A stretch of DNA of 11,882 nt. Source: Phycisphaerales bacterium (GTDB lineage Bacteria > Planctomycetota > Phycisphaerae > UBA1845). Where the stretch lies: contig JAUWNF010000051.1 of the NCBI GenBank assembly GCA_030612785.1, forward strand, positions 1 to 11,882, written 5' to 3'. The translations under genes were made by a program, and so were the position numbers. Each line of letters starts with the position of its first letter. The stretch's first letter is position 1. The notes under the pieces were generated by a model. That model saw nothing but the letters and a program-made list of their open reading frames with translations, was not told the origin of the DNA and made no database searches. This document shows positions 4,545 to 11,876 of this stretch, in pieces.

Positions 4545-6028
4545 TCGTCGTCCGCTTCGGCCGGGGTCTTGGTCAGCTTTTCGCGATTGAGACGGATGTT
4601 CTTGAAGTCGGCTGCGGAGATGACGTAATACCACGGCGCAAAACGCTCGTTGAGTTCGTCAGTTAACTTGTGCCCCTCGGCCTCGGTCTCCTCCCATACC
4701 TTCAATTCGGCCTCATATTTCTCCACCGCAGCCTTGGCCTCGGATTTCGCTTCGTCCTCGGCTGGGGCGGAAGTCGGCTGGGTGGTCGGTTCGGTGGTCG
4801 GCGTGGGTTCGTCGGTCGCAGTGGGCTCGTATCCTTCCGGCGGAGTCGGCTTGGGGGCCAGCAACGTCTCGTCGAAGCGAGCGGTGACGAACAGGTACCG
4901 GTTTTCCGTGCCGCCTTCGTCTGGCTGGTCCTCGTCCGTCGCCTGGTCCGCTCCCTCACGGTCACCGCTCGTATCGCCGGAGGGCTCCTCGTCCACTCCG
5001 GCGGAGACGTCCAGTCCGTCGCCGAAGATGACCTCGCCGAACCGTAGCGTGTAGCGCACACCCTTCTTGGTGCCCACGCGGACCTCGCCTTCGTTGGAGA
5101 GCAGCGCCCCGTCGCGGGAGATGAAGAAACCCTTCGACTGCAAAGAGATCTGGGTAAACGGATCGAGCTTCATTCCTTGCTTGGTGCTCAGGTCGCGGGT
5201 GAGCGACTCGGGCTTGGGCCTCACCCCGGTGATGGTGATGCGCGACAAGGCCGACGCCATCTGATTAATCTTGCTCTCCTCGAGTTCTTTTTCCGGAGGC
5301 AGCCCGTCCATGGTCCATTTGTTGCTCGCACCCTTATTCAGGTGGATGTTGTCCGCCATGTCCACCGTTCCGGTGGCTTCGTCAACCGAATAGTCATTGA
5401 TTTCTAGGGTGGTGATGTCGCCGGTGGTGAGTTTGAGCAGGTTAGTTTCGATCCAGTCGGCGAAGCGGGTGGAGAGGTCTACGTCCAGCTTCACCCCGTA
5501 GGTGCGTTTCTTGCCCGGGATGCGCACGTAGCGAAAGCCGGGCTTGTCCTCCACTTCTTCGCCCACGACGAAGTCCGCCAACGCCGAACCAGCCGCGTTG
5601 CGCAGGGTCACGCGCTGTCCGCGTCCTTTGAGCGTCGGCGTTGAATTGTCGAGGGGATCGACGACCCCGAGCGCCTCATGGTCCTGGGCCCGGTCCGATT
5701 GCACGATATCTTTCTTCAGATCAATGACGCCGGCGGCGGTGTTGGCCAAACGGTCCTTCCCGTCGGCCGGGTAATGGTAGTGCGAGGGAATCGACCACAC
5801 GCCGTCCTTGACCTCGACCTTGAATGGCTGGGCGGCGCCCCGTTCCTCGTTGAAGTCGATGACCTCGAGCGAGGCCGCCGCCAGCGGGTCGATGAAGTCA
5901 GGATAGAATGGTTCGCCCTGGTCGCTGAAGTACTCCAGGGTCGGGGGCGTTGGTCTCGACAGCCAGGCGGCCCCGCAAAGCACCACCGCGACGACGACGA
6001 AGATTGCGGTTTTGGCGATGTCGCTCAT
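4541..6028 (-). CDS. DUF4340 domain protein, third gene of the Gld-type ABC operon
   Basis: 495 residues. The start is ATG 6028-6026, overlapping the TGA of the upstream gene by one base (TGATG); the frame is open further upstream only inside that gene. A single N-terminal membrane anchor (TAIFVVVAVVLCGAAWL, about residues 7-23) is followed by a large extracytoplasmic region. The DUF4340 pattern is clear: VEVKDGVWSIPSHYHYPADG, then a helical stretch ending EALGVVDP, and repeated beta segments (VTLRNAAGSALADFVVG, FRYVRIPGKKRTYGV). Around residues 395-440 there is a low-complexity Pro/Thr/Glu linker, then a charged helix (AKAAVEKYEAELKVWEETEA) and a final domain. DUF4340 proteins accompany GldG-like ABC systems; molecular role unknown, probably an envelope partner of the permease. 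The acidic ending (AEADDD) stops exactly where the toxin remnant starts. Confidence 0.85.
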   Translation of the reverse strand: MSDIAKTAIFVVVAVVLCGAAWLSRPTPPTLEYFSDQGEPFYPDFIDPLAAASLEVIDFNEERGAAQPFKVEVKDGVWSIPSHYHYPADGKDRLANTAAGVIDLKKDIVQSDRAQDHEALGVVDPLDNSTPTLKGRGQRVTLRNAAGSALADFVVGEEVEDKPGFRYVRIPGKKRTYGVKLDVDLSTRFADWIETNLLKLTTGDITTLEINDYSVDEATGTVDMADNIHLNKGASNKWTMDGLPPEKELEESKINQMASALSRITITGVRPKPESLTRDLSTKQGMKLDPFTQISLQSKGFFISRDGALLSNEGEVRVGTKKGVRYTLRFGEVIFGDGLDVSAGVDEEPSGDTSGDREGADQATDEDQPDEGGTENRYLFVTARFDETLLAPKPTPPEGYEPTATDEPTPTTEPTTQPTSAPAEDEAKSEAKAAVEKYEAELKVWEETEAEGHKLTDELNERFAPWYYVISAADFKNIRLNREKLTKTPAEADDD

Positions 6029-8775
6029 CACTTGGCTCCCACGACGCGCCGTTCGGCGACGCTGATCTTTTCCCGGTTGTAACGGTATGCGAACATGACG
6101 AAGGCGAGCAGTAGCGCTGGAATAGGCGGCAGCAGCGCGGCGCGCCACTTGATCCCGCGTTGGATGCGGGCTTCAGCCATCTCCTTGTCCGCGAGCGCTC
6201 TGGCGATGCTCTTCTCTTTTTCCTGCTCGATGGTGGCCTTGGTCACCTCGAACCGCCGGTTTTCGCTCTCCTGCAAGCTCTTGAGCATGATCTTCTTGGT
6301 GCGCTCGTCGAGGTCGGCGCGTTGGCGCACCTCGTCAACCTTCTTGTCGAGGCGCCCTTGAGCTTCGACCAGTTGCCCGGCTGCCCGGGCTTCGGCGGCC
6401 TCGGTTTCGACGCGGCTCTTCTCCTCGAACTCTTCCATGAGACCGTCCACCCGCGCGAGCGTGCGGTGCCGCGGGCGGTGCTTGCGCAGGGCGACGAACG
6501 ACTCATCGCCGGCCAATACGTCAATGCAGTTCAGGGCAAACGTAACGTTATCGAAGTTCAAGCCCTCTGCGCCCTGACGGCGGAGCTGGAAAAAGGTCTC
6601 CGAGATGCTGTCAACGTCGGCGACCATGATAACGTTGATCCGGCGTTCCGCTTGGGGCTCTTCAACGTTCTCGTCACCGGTGGACTCTCCGTCGTCGGCG
6701 TCGCTCTCGCTGTCCGTCCCTGCTTCGTCGTTGGCAGCGGGCGGCAAGGTACCGGTCACGCGCATGGCTAGCGCATAGGCATCCGCGGTTTGGTAGCGCC
6801 GCGGGTTCGGATTGAGCTGCATGCCGAAGACGCTTCGAGTAACCAACGAATCCCAGGGGGTATTACCGGAGATGGAACCGGTCGTTACCAAGGGCGTCCG
6901 CACCAGCTTCGCGCCGCTTACCTCGCGGTCGCCGCGAATGCCCCCGGGGAACAGTGCCACCACCTCCTGCAATCCTGACGAGATCACCGACTCCGGATTG
7001 AACGGGCGCGGATTGTCCGGACTTCGGCAGACGAACACGATTTCACGCGGGACGTCGGCGAATGCGGGGTGAGGATTGTAACCCGACCAGACGATGTTCG
7101 AACTGCGCCAACTCAGGCCGATGGACGCCAGCAACGCGTCGAAATCACCCTTCGGCTGCGGGGGAGGCTGTCCGCGCGACATGAACGGATTGCGGTCGGC
7201 ATCCTTGGGCAGCTTCGGCGCGAGTTTCGGATTGAACATCGGCATCGGGTCGTCGAAGATCAAAGACGGCGTGCCCGCGAGGATTGCCTTTTGCAGTTCA
7301 TCCATCTCCGGCTGGGTCAGCGAGGACGGCATCACGGCGAGCAGCGCGTCGAGGTCGTCCGGGTAGGGGCCCATGGGGGAGACCTGCACGACGTCATACT
7401 GCTTGCGCAGTTCCTCCACGACGGACCAGTCCGGCGGGTTGGTCATCGTGTTGAAGTCGAACCCGCCGAACAGCTTGGCATCGGTCGTCACGACGCCCAG
7501 CTTTTTCCGCTGGGTTTGGCTGACCACGCGGACCGAGCGGGCCAGCTCATATTCCACCGGCAGCCCGCGGTGGAAGAAGGGGATGACGAACTCCTCCGGA
7601 CCGGAGGTGAACACCAGGCCGAGGAACACGTCCTCGGCGGCCCGCCGGCTGGCTTCAACCGCCATGACCTTCTGCGGGGTGATCTTGTAGTTTTCGGCAG
7701 CCATGGCCGCGGTCTCGGTAAACGGTTCGGTCTCGTGGACCGCCAACCTGATCCGCTCCCCACCGACCCGGTCAAACTTGTGCAACAGGTTCAGCAGGTC
7801 CTTGCGCGTTTGGACCATGGCTTCGGGCACTTCCTTGCTGAAGAACGCTTGAATAAACACGGGCCGGTCCTTGGGAATGCTCTCGATCAGTTCGACGGTC
7901 TGCGGTTGGAGCGTGTGGAGCTTCTCGGCCGTCGCGTCGGCCGCCCATCCCAGGCGGGTAACGAATACACACAAACCGATGGATACGGCCGCCAGCGCGA
8001 TGCTGCGCACGCCCCAGTGCCCGGTGTGGGCCGCGGAACCTTCACCTCCGGTGTAGTGCCGCCGGGCCAGCAGGGCGATATTGACGTATAGCATGACCAC
8101 CGCCAGGGCGACGAAATACAGCACGCTCGCCAGCGGAATCACCCCGTTGCCGAAGTGGCGGAAATGCGGCACGAACCCCAACCGGGCAATCGAATCGGAC
8201 AGCCGACCGCCAAAGAGCGACTCGACGTGGTTCAGGAAAACGAACACGCCGCAGAGCACGGCACCAATGATAAACGCCACGGTGGCGTTGGCGGTCAGTA
8301 GCGACGCGACCATGCCCACCGCCAGCAGCGCCGCTCCGGCCAGCCAGTAGCCGAGGTACGTGGCGACCATTAACCCGACGTCCGGCTCGCCCAGCCACGC
8401 CAGTACAATCAGGTGACTGAGCGAGAACAGAATGGCAACCGTATAGATGCCCAGGGCGGCGAGATACTTGCCTAGCACAATGTCACCATCGCGCCCGGGC
8501 AGCGTGAACAGGAGTTCATCGGTGTTCTCGCGGCGCTCTTCCGACCACACGTTCATGGTCAGCGCCGGGATGAAAAACAGCAGCAACAGGGAGAAGTAGG
8601 CATTCAACTGGTCAAGGTTGGCCAGATTGTTCATGAAGAAGGCCCGCTGCCAGAAGGCGGCCATGGCCCCGAGCAGGATGAACACCGTGATGAACACGTA
8701 ACCCGTCGGATTGATGAAGTAGCTCGAAAAGTTGCGTTTGAACACTGCCCGGATGACGCGAGCATGGGTCGGCAT
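6028..8775 (-). CDS. ABC-2 permease (GldF-like) fused to GldG-like auxiliary domain
   Basis: 915 residues, a fusion of two proteins that are separate in Bacteroidetes gliding systems. Residues 1 to about 240 are an ABC-2 permease: FKRNFSSYFINPTGYVFITV start, the conserved MNVWSEERRENTDELLFTLP loop after the second membrane helix, and six hydrophobic segments in all. From about 255 another helix leads into the periplasmic GldG/ABC_transp_aux region (IPKDRPVFIQAFFSKEVPE, KLGVVTTDAKLFGG, IFDDPMPMFNP). An acidic linker (SESDADDGESTGDENVEE) is followed by a long coiled coil rich in Arg/Glu/Lys and a last membrane helix (LLPPIPALLLAFVMFAY) near the C-terminus. With the ATPase upstream it should form the membrane part of an exporter or envelope machine; substrate unknown. 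The start is ATG 8775 with AGGA about ten bases upstream. Fusions of this kind are familiar in Planctomycetes. Confidence 0.9.
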   Translation of the reverse strand: MPTHARVIRAVFKRNFSSYFINPTGYVFITVFILLGAMAAFWQRAFFMNNLANLDQLNAYFSLLLLFFIPALTMNVWSEERRENTDELLFTLPGRDGDIVLGKYLAALGIYTVAILFSLSHLIVLAWLGEPDVGLMVATYLGYWLAGAALLAVGMVASLLTANATVAFIIGAVLCGVFVFLNHVESLFGGRLSDSIARLGFVPHFRHFGNGVIPLASVLYFVALAVVMLYVNIALLARRHYTGGEGSAAHTGHWGVRSIALAAVSIGLCVFVTRLGWAADATAEKLHTLQPQTVELIESIPKDRPVFIQAFFSKEVPEAMVQTRKDLLNLLHKFDRVGGERIRLAVHETEPFTETAAMAAENYKITPQKVMAVEASRRAAEDVFLGLVFTSGPEEFVIPFFHRGLPVEYELARSVRVVSQTQRKKLGVVTTDAKLFGGFDFNTMTNPPDWSVVEELRKQYDVVQVSPMGPYPDDLDALLAVMPSSLTQPEMDELQKAILAGTPSLIFDDPMPMFNPKLAPKLPKDADRNPFMSRGQPPPQPKGDFDALLASIGLSWRSSNIVWSGYNPHPAFADVPREIVFVCRSPDNPRPFNPESVISSGLQEVVALFPGGIRGDREVSGAKLVRTPLVTTGSISGNTPWDSLVTRSVFGMQLNPNPRRYQTADAYALAMRVTGTLPPAANDEAGTDSESDADDGESTGDENVEEPQAERRINVIMVADVDSISETFFQLRRQGAEGLNFDNVTFALNCIDVLAGDESFVALRKHRPRHRTLARVDGLMEEFEEKSRVETEAAEARAAGQLVEAQGRLDKKVDEVRQRADLDERTKKIMLKSLQESENRRFEVTKATIEQEKEKSIARALADKEMAEARIQRGIKWRAALLPPIPALLLAFVMFAYRYNREKISVAERRVVGAK

Positions 8776-8787
8776 GTTTTTCGTCCT

Positions 8788-8822
8788 GAGTTCTGAGTTC
8801 CGAGTTCTGAGTTCCGAGTCCG
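8788..8822. repeat. Heptanucleotide repeat tract (GAGTTCY) between the ATPase and permease genes
   Basis: Units GAGTTCT, GAGTTCC, GAGTTCT, GAGTTCC and GAGTCCG follow each other without gaps. The tract fills most of the 60-base spacer and would be transcribed into the leader of the permease gene, just upstream of its ribosome site. It resembles the heptad tract at 3079-3113 in period but not in unit sequence. Confidence 0.8.
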
Positions 8823-8835
8823 TTGCCTGTTGCCT

Positions 8836-9555
8836 TCACGCCGCGGTCAGTTGGCGGAAGCGCTCGTCGAGCGTGGGGCTCCCCTTCCGGAACTCGTCAA
8901 TGGGCCCGTCGAAGACGATGCGACCTTCGTGAATGAAGATCACACGATCGGCCACCGCTTCGACCTCCTGGAGAATATGCGTCGAGAGGAAGATGGTGTT
9001 GGTCTTCCCCAACTCCCGAATCAGGCCACGGACGTCGTGAATCTGGTTGGGGTCCAAGCCCGCGGTGGGCTCGTCGAGAATCAATACCTCCGGCTCGTGC
9101 AGCAAGGCCTGGGCCATACCCACCCGCTGGCGATAGCCCTTTGAAAGCTTGGAGATCGGTTTCTCGACGACGCCCGCCAGGGCGCAGAGCTTAATCACCT
9201 CCCGGACACGGCGCTGCAGAACGTCCGCGTCGAGTCCGCGGGCGCTGCCGAAGAACTTGAGCAACGCCAGGGGGGTCATATCCGCATAGAGCGGACCGTT
9301 CTCCGGCAGGTAGCCGATCTTGGCGACCGCTTCGATCCGCCGGGTGGCCACGTCGATCCCGGCGATTTCCGCCCGCCCGTGCGTGGGGGCGATGAAGCCG
9401 GTGAGGATTCTCATGGTGGTGCTCTTGCCCGCGGCGTTGGGCCCCAGAAAGGCCACCACCTGCCCGCGAGCGATTTCAAAGGACACGTCTTGCACGGCGG
9501 CCAGCGAGCCGAAATACTTGCTCAACTCCACCGCCTTGATCATCACGTCCGACAT
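8836..9555 (-). CDS. ABC transporter ATP-binding protein (GldA-like)
   Basis: 239 residues, a cytoplasmic ATPase of the ABC-2/GldA type. Visible in order: Walker A GPNAAGKST (38-46; the usual fourth Gly is Ala, while the catalytic Gly-Lys-Ser-Thr is intact), Q-loop region ending IGYLPENGPLY, ABC signature LSKGYRQRVGMAQAL, Walker B VLILDEPTAGLDP, and H-loop STHILQEV. The start at 9555 is supported by GGAG seven bases upstream; a second ATG at codon 5 is possible. First gene of the operon, 60 bases ahead of the permease fusion. It powers the complex with the two following gene products. All key residues are present, so it should be active. Confidence 0.93.
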   Translation of the reverse strand: MSDVMIKAVELSKYFGSLAAVQDVSFEIARGQVVAFLGPNAAGKSTTMRILTGFIAPTHGRAEIAGIDVATRRIEAVAKIGYLPENGPLYADMTPLALLKFFGSARGLDADVLQRRVREVIKLCALAGVVEKPISKLSKGYRQRVGMAQALLHEPEVLILDEPTAGLDPNQIHDVRGLIRELGKTNTIFLSTHILQEVEAVADRVIFIHEGRIVFDGPIDEFRKGSPTLDERFRQLTAA

Positions 9556-9599
9556 CGCACACTCCGATTACATACTGTCCGGCAAGGCACCGCGTACGG

Positions 9600-9679
9600 A
9601 TTGTACCAACAGAATCTGCCAGACGTTCCGCGCTACAGAAACCGGTCAGAAAATATGCCAGGTTTTCGCCGGTCGTCAA
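9600..9679 (-). promoter_or_regulatory. Candidate promoters of the Gld-type ABC operon
   Basis: Two candidates on the minus strand in the 174-base gap before the ATPase gene: TTGACG (9679-9674), 18 bases, TATTTT (9655-9650); and an extended -10-like TGGTACAAT ending with TACAAT at 9605-9600, lacking a good -35. Either would give a leader of roughly 40-90 bases. Pattern matches only. Confidence 0.4.
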
Positions 9680-9729
9680 GGGGTGACCGTAGCCGGCCCT
9701 CGGACATTATGTTTGGGGCTCTAAAAAGC

Positions 9730-10893
9730 TCACACCGCAACAGGCCGATGCCGACGCTGATGCCTGAAAACGATCGCCCCGGCCGTCAACAGTAGCAGCG
9801 TCAGGACGATCAGGCCCCCTTGGGAGGCGGCGGGCACCGGCGGGGGCAGCTCGTCCGGGACGGCCAGGAAGATCTCGTCGTCGTTCCAGTCGTAACCCTT
9901 CCAAACTACGTTCCACTCGGAGACCTGGGGGTTCTCGTCGTCGCGGTCCAGGTTGTCTGTAAGCTGGGTAATGTCGGTCCCATCGTAGAAGAAGATCTCC
10001 CAGTCGATACCGTCGTGACTCTTCCAGACTACGTGCGCGCCGGAAACCTGGCCTTGACGATCATCGCGGTTGTTGTCGGTCAGTTGAGTGACGTCGTGCC
10101 CGTCGTAGAGATATATTTCAGCCTCGTGGTCATCGCCGCCCCTCCACGCTACGCTCGATCCGGAGATCTGGACCTCGACATCATTGTAGGTGTTGTCGGT
10201 CAGTTGGGTAGTATCGTTCCCATCGTAGAGGAATATCTCCCAGTCGTTGCCGTCCCAACCGCTCCACACCACGTTAGATCCAGAAACCTGCGGGTACCAG
10301 TCGTCGTAACTATTGTCCGTCACTTGCGTAGTCTCGCTCCCGTCGTAGAGGAACACCTCCCAGTCTCCGCCGACTTGCCTGCTCCAGACTACGTTCGATC
10401 CGGAGACCTGGCAATACCAGTCATTGGTGCCGTTGCTGGTCAGTTGGGTAATGTCGGCCCCGTCATAGAGGAAGACTTCATCATCATTGCCGTCGTTACC
10501 CCTCCAAACGACGTTGGACCCGGAGATCTGGCAGTACCAGTCGTTGTAGTTATTATCGGTCACCTGGGTAATGTCGGCTCCGTCGTAGAAGAATATCTCC
10601 CAGTCGTTGCCGTCGTAACCGCTCCAGACCATGTTCGATCCGGAAACCTGGACATACTCATCATTGTAGGTGTTGTCCGTCAGTTGGGTGACCTCATTCC
10701 CATCATAGAGAAAGATCTCCCAGTCGTCGCCGTCCCAACCGCTCCAAACCACGTTCGATCCGGAGACCTGGGGGTCGGCGTCAGGGTAAACGTTGATGGT
10801 GAGTTGGGTTATGTTCCAAGTTAGCGCCGCTGACGGAGAAACGTAAGCGAACAGAAACCCAAGCGTGCTCAGGACCAGCGGATAGAAGCGCAT
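9730..10893 (-). CDS. Secreted Asp-rich repeat protein, beta-propeller-like, with IPTL-CTERM-like tail
   Basis: 387 residues. A Sec signal peptide spans about residues 1-23 (FYPLVLSTLGFLFAYVSPSA). Residues 37-345 are eight consecutive repeats of 40 residues built on QVSGSNVVWSGWDGNDWEIF + LYDG...TQLTDN.YND; each has four beta-like segments, the size of a propeller blade (TolB/PD40-like). The many Asp residues in the 'DGNDWE' turns could bind calcium. After a proline-rich hinge (PDELPPPVPAA) comes SQGGLIVLTLLLLTAGAIVF and RHQRRHR, a membrane helix plus basic tail like the IPTL-CTERM/PEP-CTERM-type sorting signals, close to the 'VPxxSEWGLIVL' version seen in Planctomycetes. The protein is therefore exported and probably processed at the cell surface. 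Good ribosome site GGGAG before the ATG. Function unknown; a ligand-binding or adhesive surface role is plausible. No terminator is evident after its stop. Confidence 0.85.
   Translation of the reverse strand: MRFYPLVLSTLGFLFAYVSPSAALTWNITQLTINVYPDADPQVSGSNVVWSGWDGDDWEIFLYDGNEVTQLTDNTYNDEYVQVSGSNMVWSGYDGNDWEIFFYDGADITQVTDNNYNDWYCQISGSNVVWRGNDGNDDEVFLYDGADITQLTSNGTNDWYCQVSGSNVVWSRQVGGDWEVFLYDGSETTQVTDNSYDDWYPQVSGSNVVWSGWDGNDWEIFLYDGNDTTQLTDNTYNDVEVQISGSSVAWRGGDDHEAEIYLYDGHDVTQLTDNNRDDRQGQVSGAHVVWKSHDGIDWEIFFYDGTDITQLTDNLDRDDENPQVSEWNVVWKGYDWNDDEIFLAVPDELPPPVPAASQGGLIVLTLLLLTAGAIVFRHQRRHRPVAV
9859..10785 (-). repeat. Tandem 120-base coding repeats (about 7.7 copies)
   Basis: The propeller gene is built of units exactly 120 bases long, with one extra codon (123) between the last two. 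The similarity is visible at the DNA level as well as in protein: compare the starts of units at 10021, 10141, 10261, 10381, 10501, 10621 and 10741. No other indels occur. Confidence 0.9.
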
Positions 10894-10950
10894 ATCTTTC
10901 TCCCTGTCTGCGGGTATGTGGGGGAACCTCTACCTCTCGACCCACGTGAT

Positions 10951-10979
10951 ATGTTAGCGGATCCGAGCGCGGATTGCAA
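10951..10979 (-). promoter_or_regulatory. Candidate sigma-70-type promoter of the repeat-protein gene
   Basis: Minus strand TTGCAA (10979-10974), 17-base spacer, TAACAT (10956-10951), about 58 bases before the start codon. Each box matches four of six consensus bases, so support is modest. Confidence 0.35.
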
Positions 10980-11286
10980 GGTAACCACGCCGCCACTTTC
11001 CGACCGCAGTGCATCAAGAGTTGGGGTAAGGGCTGGAACTGGAGTTGCGGCTCCAGCTTTGCCGCCGTAGTTTTTTACGGAATCCACATCGGGTGGGGCG
11101 CTGTAGCGGTGTCTCCATTCTTACGCATTATTTCTGTAGGTTTCGCCGTGTTTTTGTGAAAGCAACGGTGGGCGGGACAATTTGACTGCTGACACGACCG
11201 ACAATTTGTCCGGGTTCCCGCGGCCCGCGTTCTTGATGCGATTCATAACTCGTTGAACTACAGTTGGTTACACTCGGTCGCGCGTC
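10980..11286. other. Intergenic region between repeat protein and hsp20
   Basis: No gene recognised. Contents seen: hairpin CTGGAG/CTCCAG at 11039-11056, a small stem CCGTA/TACGG around a T-rich loop near 11066-11081, and an AT-richer stretch (11110-11160). The operator-like elements for hsp20 (11176-11210) lie at its right side. The two flanking genes are divergent, so it serves both promoters. Confidence 0.5.
11176..11210 (+). promoter_or_regulatory. Two operator-like elements (GACAATTTGWC), likely enhancer sites for hsp20
   Basis: GACAATTTGAC at 11176-11186 and GACAATTTGTC at 11200-11210, start-to-start distance 24 bases. The second is a perfect 5+1+5 inverted repeat. They lie about 108 and 132 bases upstream of the start expected from the sigma-54 box, the usual place for activator-binding sites of RpoN promoters. 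Confidence 0.5.
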
Positions 11287-11302
11287 TGGCACAACGTTTG
11301 CT
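11287..11302 (+). promoter_or_regulatory. Sigma-54 (RpoN) -24/-12 promoter of hsp20
   Basis: TGGCACAACGTTTGCT fits every defined position of the sigma-54 consensus TGGCACR-N4-TTGCW, including the essential GG (-24) and GC (-12) ten bases apart. Transcription should start near 11313, giving a leader of about 60 bases before the hsp20 ATG. No sigma-32 or CIRCE element was found in the region. Confidence 0.72.
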
Positions 11303-11318
11303 TAGCTGCTCCTGTGGA

Positions 11319-11337
11319 GGTCGCCGCCGTGGCGACC
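11319..11337 (+). other. Leader hairpin of the hsp20 mRNA
   Basis: Perfect 7-bp stem GGTCGCC/GGCGACC with loop GCCGT, starting a few bases after the expected transcription start and 24 bases before the ribosome site. It may stabilise the 5' end of the mRNA. It does not include the ribosome site, so thermosensing by masking is not indicated. Confidence 0.5.
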
Positions 11338-11374
11338 CGGAGAAGTGCAGGCTTCACGAAAAGGAGATGGAGCG

Positions 11375-11818
11375 ATGATGCTGTTTCGCCAAATCAATCG
11401 GATGGCTCCACCCTCGGAGCTTCGGCGTGAGGTGGAGAGTGTGCTCGATCGGTTTTCTACCGGGCTAGACCGCGGCCTGTGGCCGCACACGCGGGTATTC
11501 CCCGCGATGAACGTCTGGGAGGACGGTGAGTGCTTTCATGTCGAGGCTGAGATCCCCGGCGTGAGCATGAAGGAACTCGATATCTACACCTCGGGCAACG
11601 AACTGACCATCAAGGGGCAGCGCAAGGTGCTGGACGGCGAGGCCCTCATGTATCATCGTCAGGAGCGCGGCGCAGGTGAGTTCGTGCGCGTGCTCACGCT
11701 TCCGGCGGACGTCAACCCAGACAAGGTCGAAGCTACGCTGAACGATGGGGTGCTGACGATCGTGCTGCCCAAGAGCGAGGCCTTGGTACCCAGGAAAATC
11801 TCCGTCAAAAGGGCTTAG
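11375..11818 (+). CDS. Hsp20 / alpha-crystallin small heat-shock protein
   Basis: 147 residues. ATP-independent holdase chaperone that binds unfolding proteins in the cytoplasm. The start at 11375 is chosen because AAGGAG (11361-11366) is eight bases upstream; a second ATG follows at once. The alpha-crystallin domain begins at about residue 45 (PAMNVWEDGECFHVEAEIPG), with the hallmark PGVSMKELDIYTSGNELTIKG, then GEFVRVLTLPADVNPDKVEA and the conserved NDGVLTIVLPKSE. The tail is short (PRKISVKRA); its Ile-Ser-Val replaces the common I-x-I oligomerisation motif. The N-terminal region (EVESVLDRF) is typical of the bacterial class. Expression is probably RpoN-dependent from the box at 11287-11302. 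Length and residues are normal. Confidence 0.95.
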   Translation: MMLFRQINRMAPPSELRREVESVLDRFSTGLDRGLWPHTRVFPAMNVWEDGECFHVEAEIPGVSMKELDIYTSGNELTIKGQRKVLDGEALMYHRQERGAGEFVRVLTLPADVNPDKVEATLNDGVLTIVLPKSEALVPRKISVKRA

Positions 11819-11860
11819 CTTGCCATTTGTGATCAACTTGATTCCGCCCGTGTCCGGTGG

Positions 11861-11876
11861 CGCCCGGCTGCGGGCG
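11861..11876 (+). terminator. Possible terminator stem after hsp20
   Basis: CGCCCG/CGGGCG with loop GCTG, 43 bases after the hsp20 stop. The window ends before any T-run could be seen, so termination is only possible, not shown. Confidence 0.3.

Noticed and set aside
7069..8091. Long + strand open frame (340 codons) opposite the permease fusion
   Set aside because: His/Arg/Gly-rich composition and no family features; it is the antisense shadow of a well-identified gene.
9712..9732. Terminator after the repeat protein from the T-rich GAGCTTTTTAGAGC on the minus strand
   Set aside because: Only about three base pairs can form, so no credible stem.
9859..10785. CRISPR or other non-coding repeat array from the regular 120-base period
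   Set aside because: The repeats are in frame inside one long coding sequence with signal peptide and sorting tail; there are no variable spacers.
9820..10824. Long + strand open frame (334 codons) opposite the repeat protein
   Set aside because: It mirrors the repeat period of the real gene; its Val/Asp-rich pattern is the complement of the blade repeats and it has no start signal.
11309..11366. ROSE-like RNA thermometer: CTCCT (11309-11313) complementary to AGGAG (11362-11366) before hsp20
   Set aside because: The start predicted from the sigma-54 box is near 11313, so the anti-ribosome-site bases would not be in the mRNA, and the stable hairpin at 11319-11337 excludes the ribosome site.
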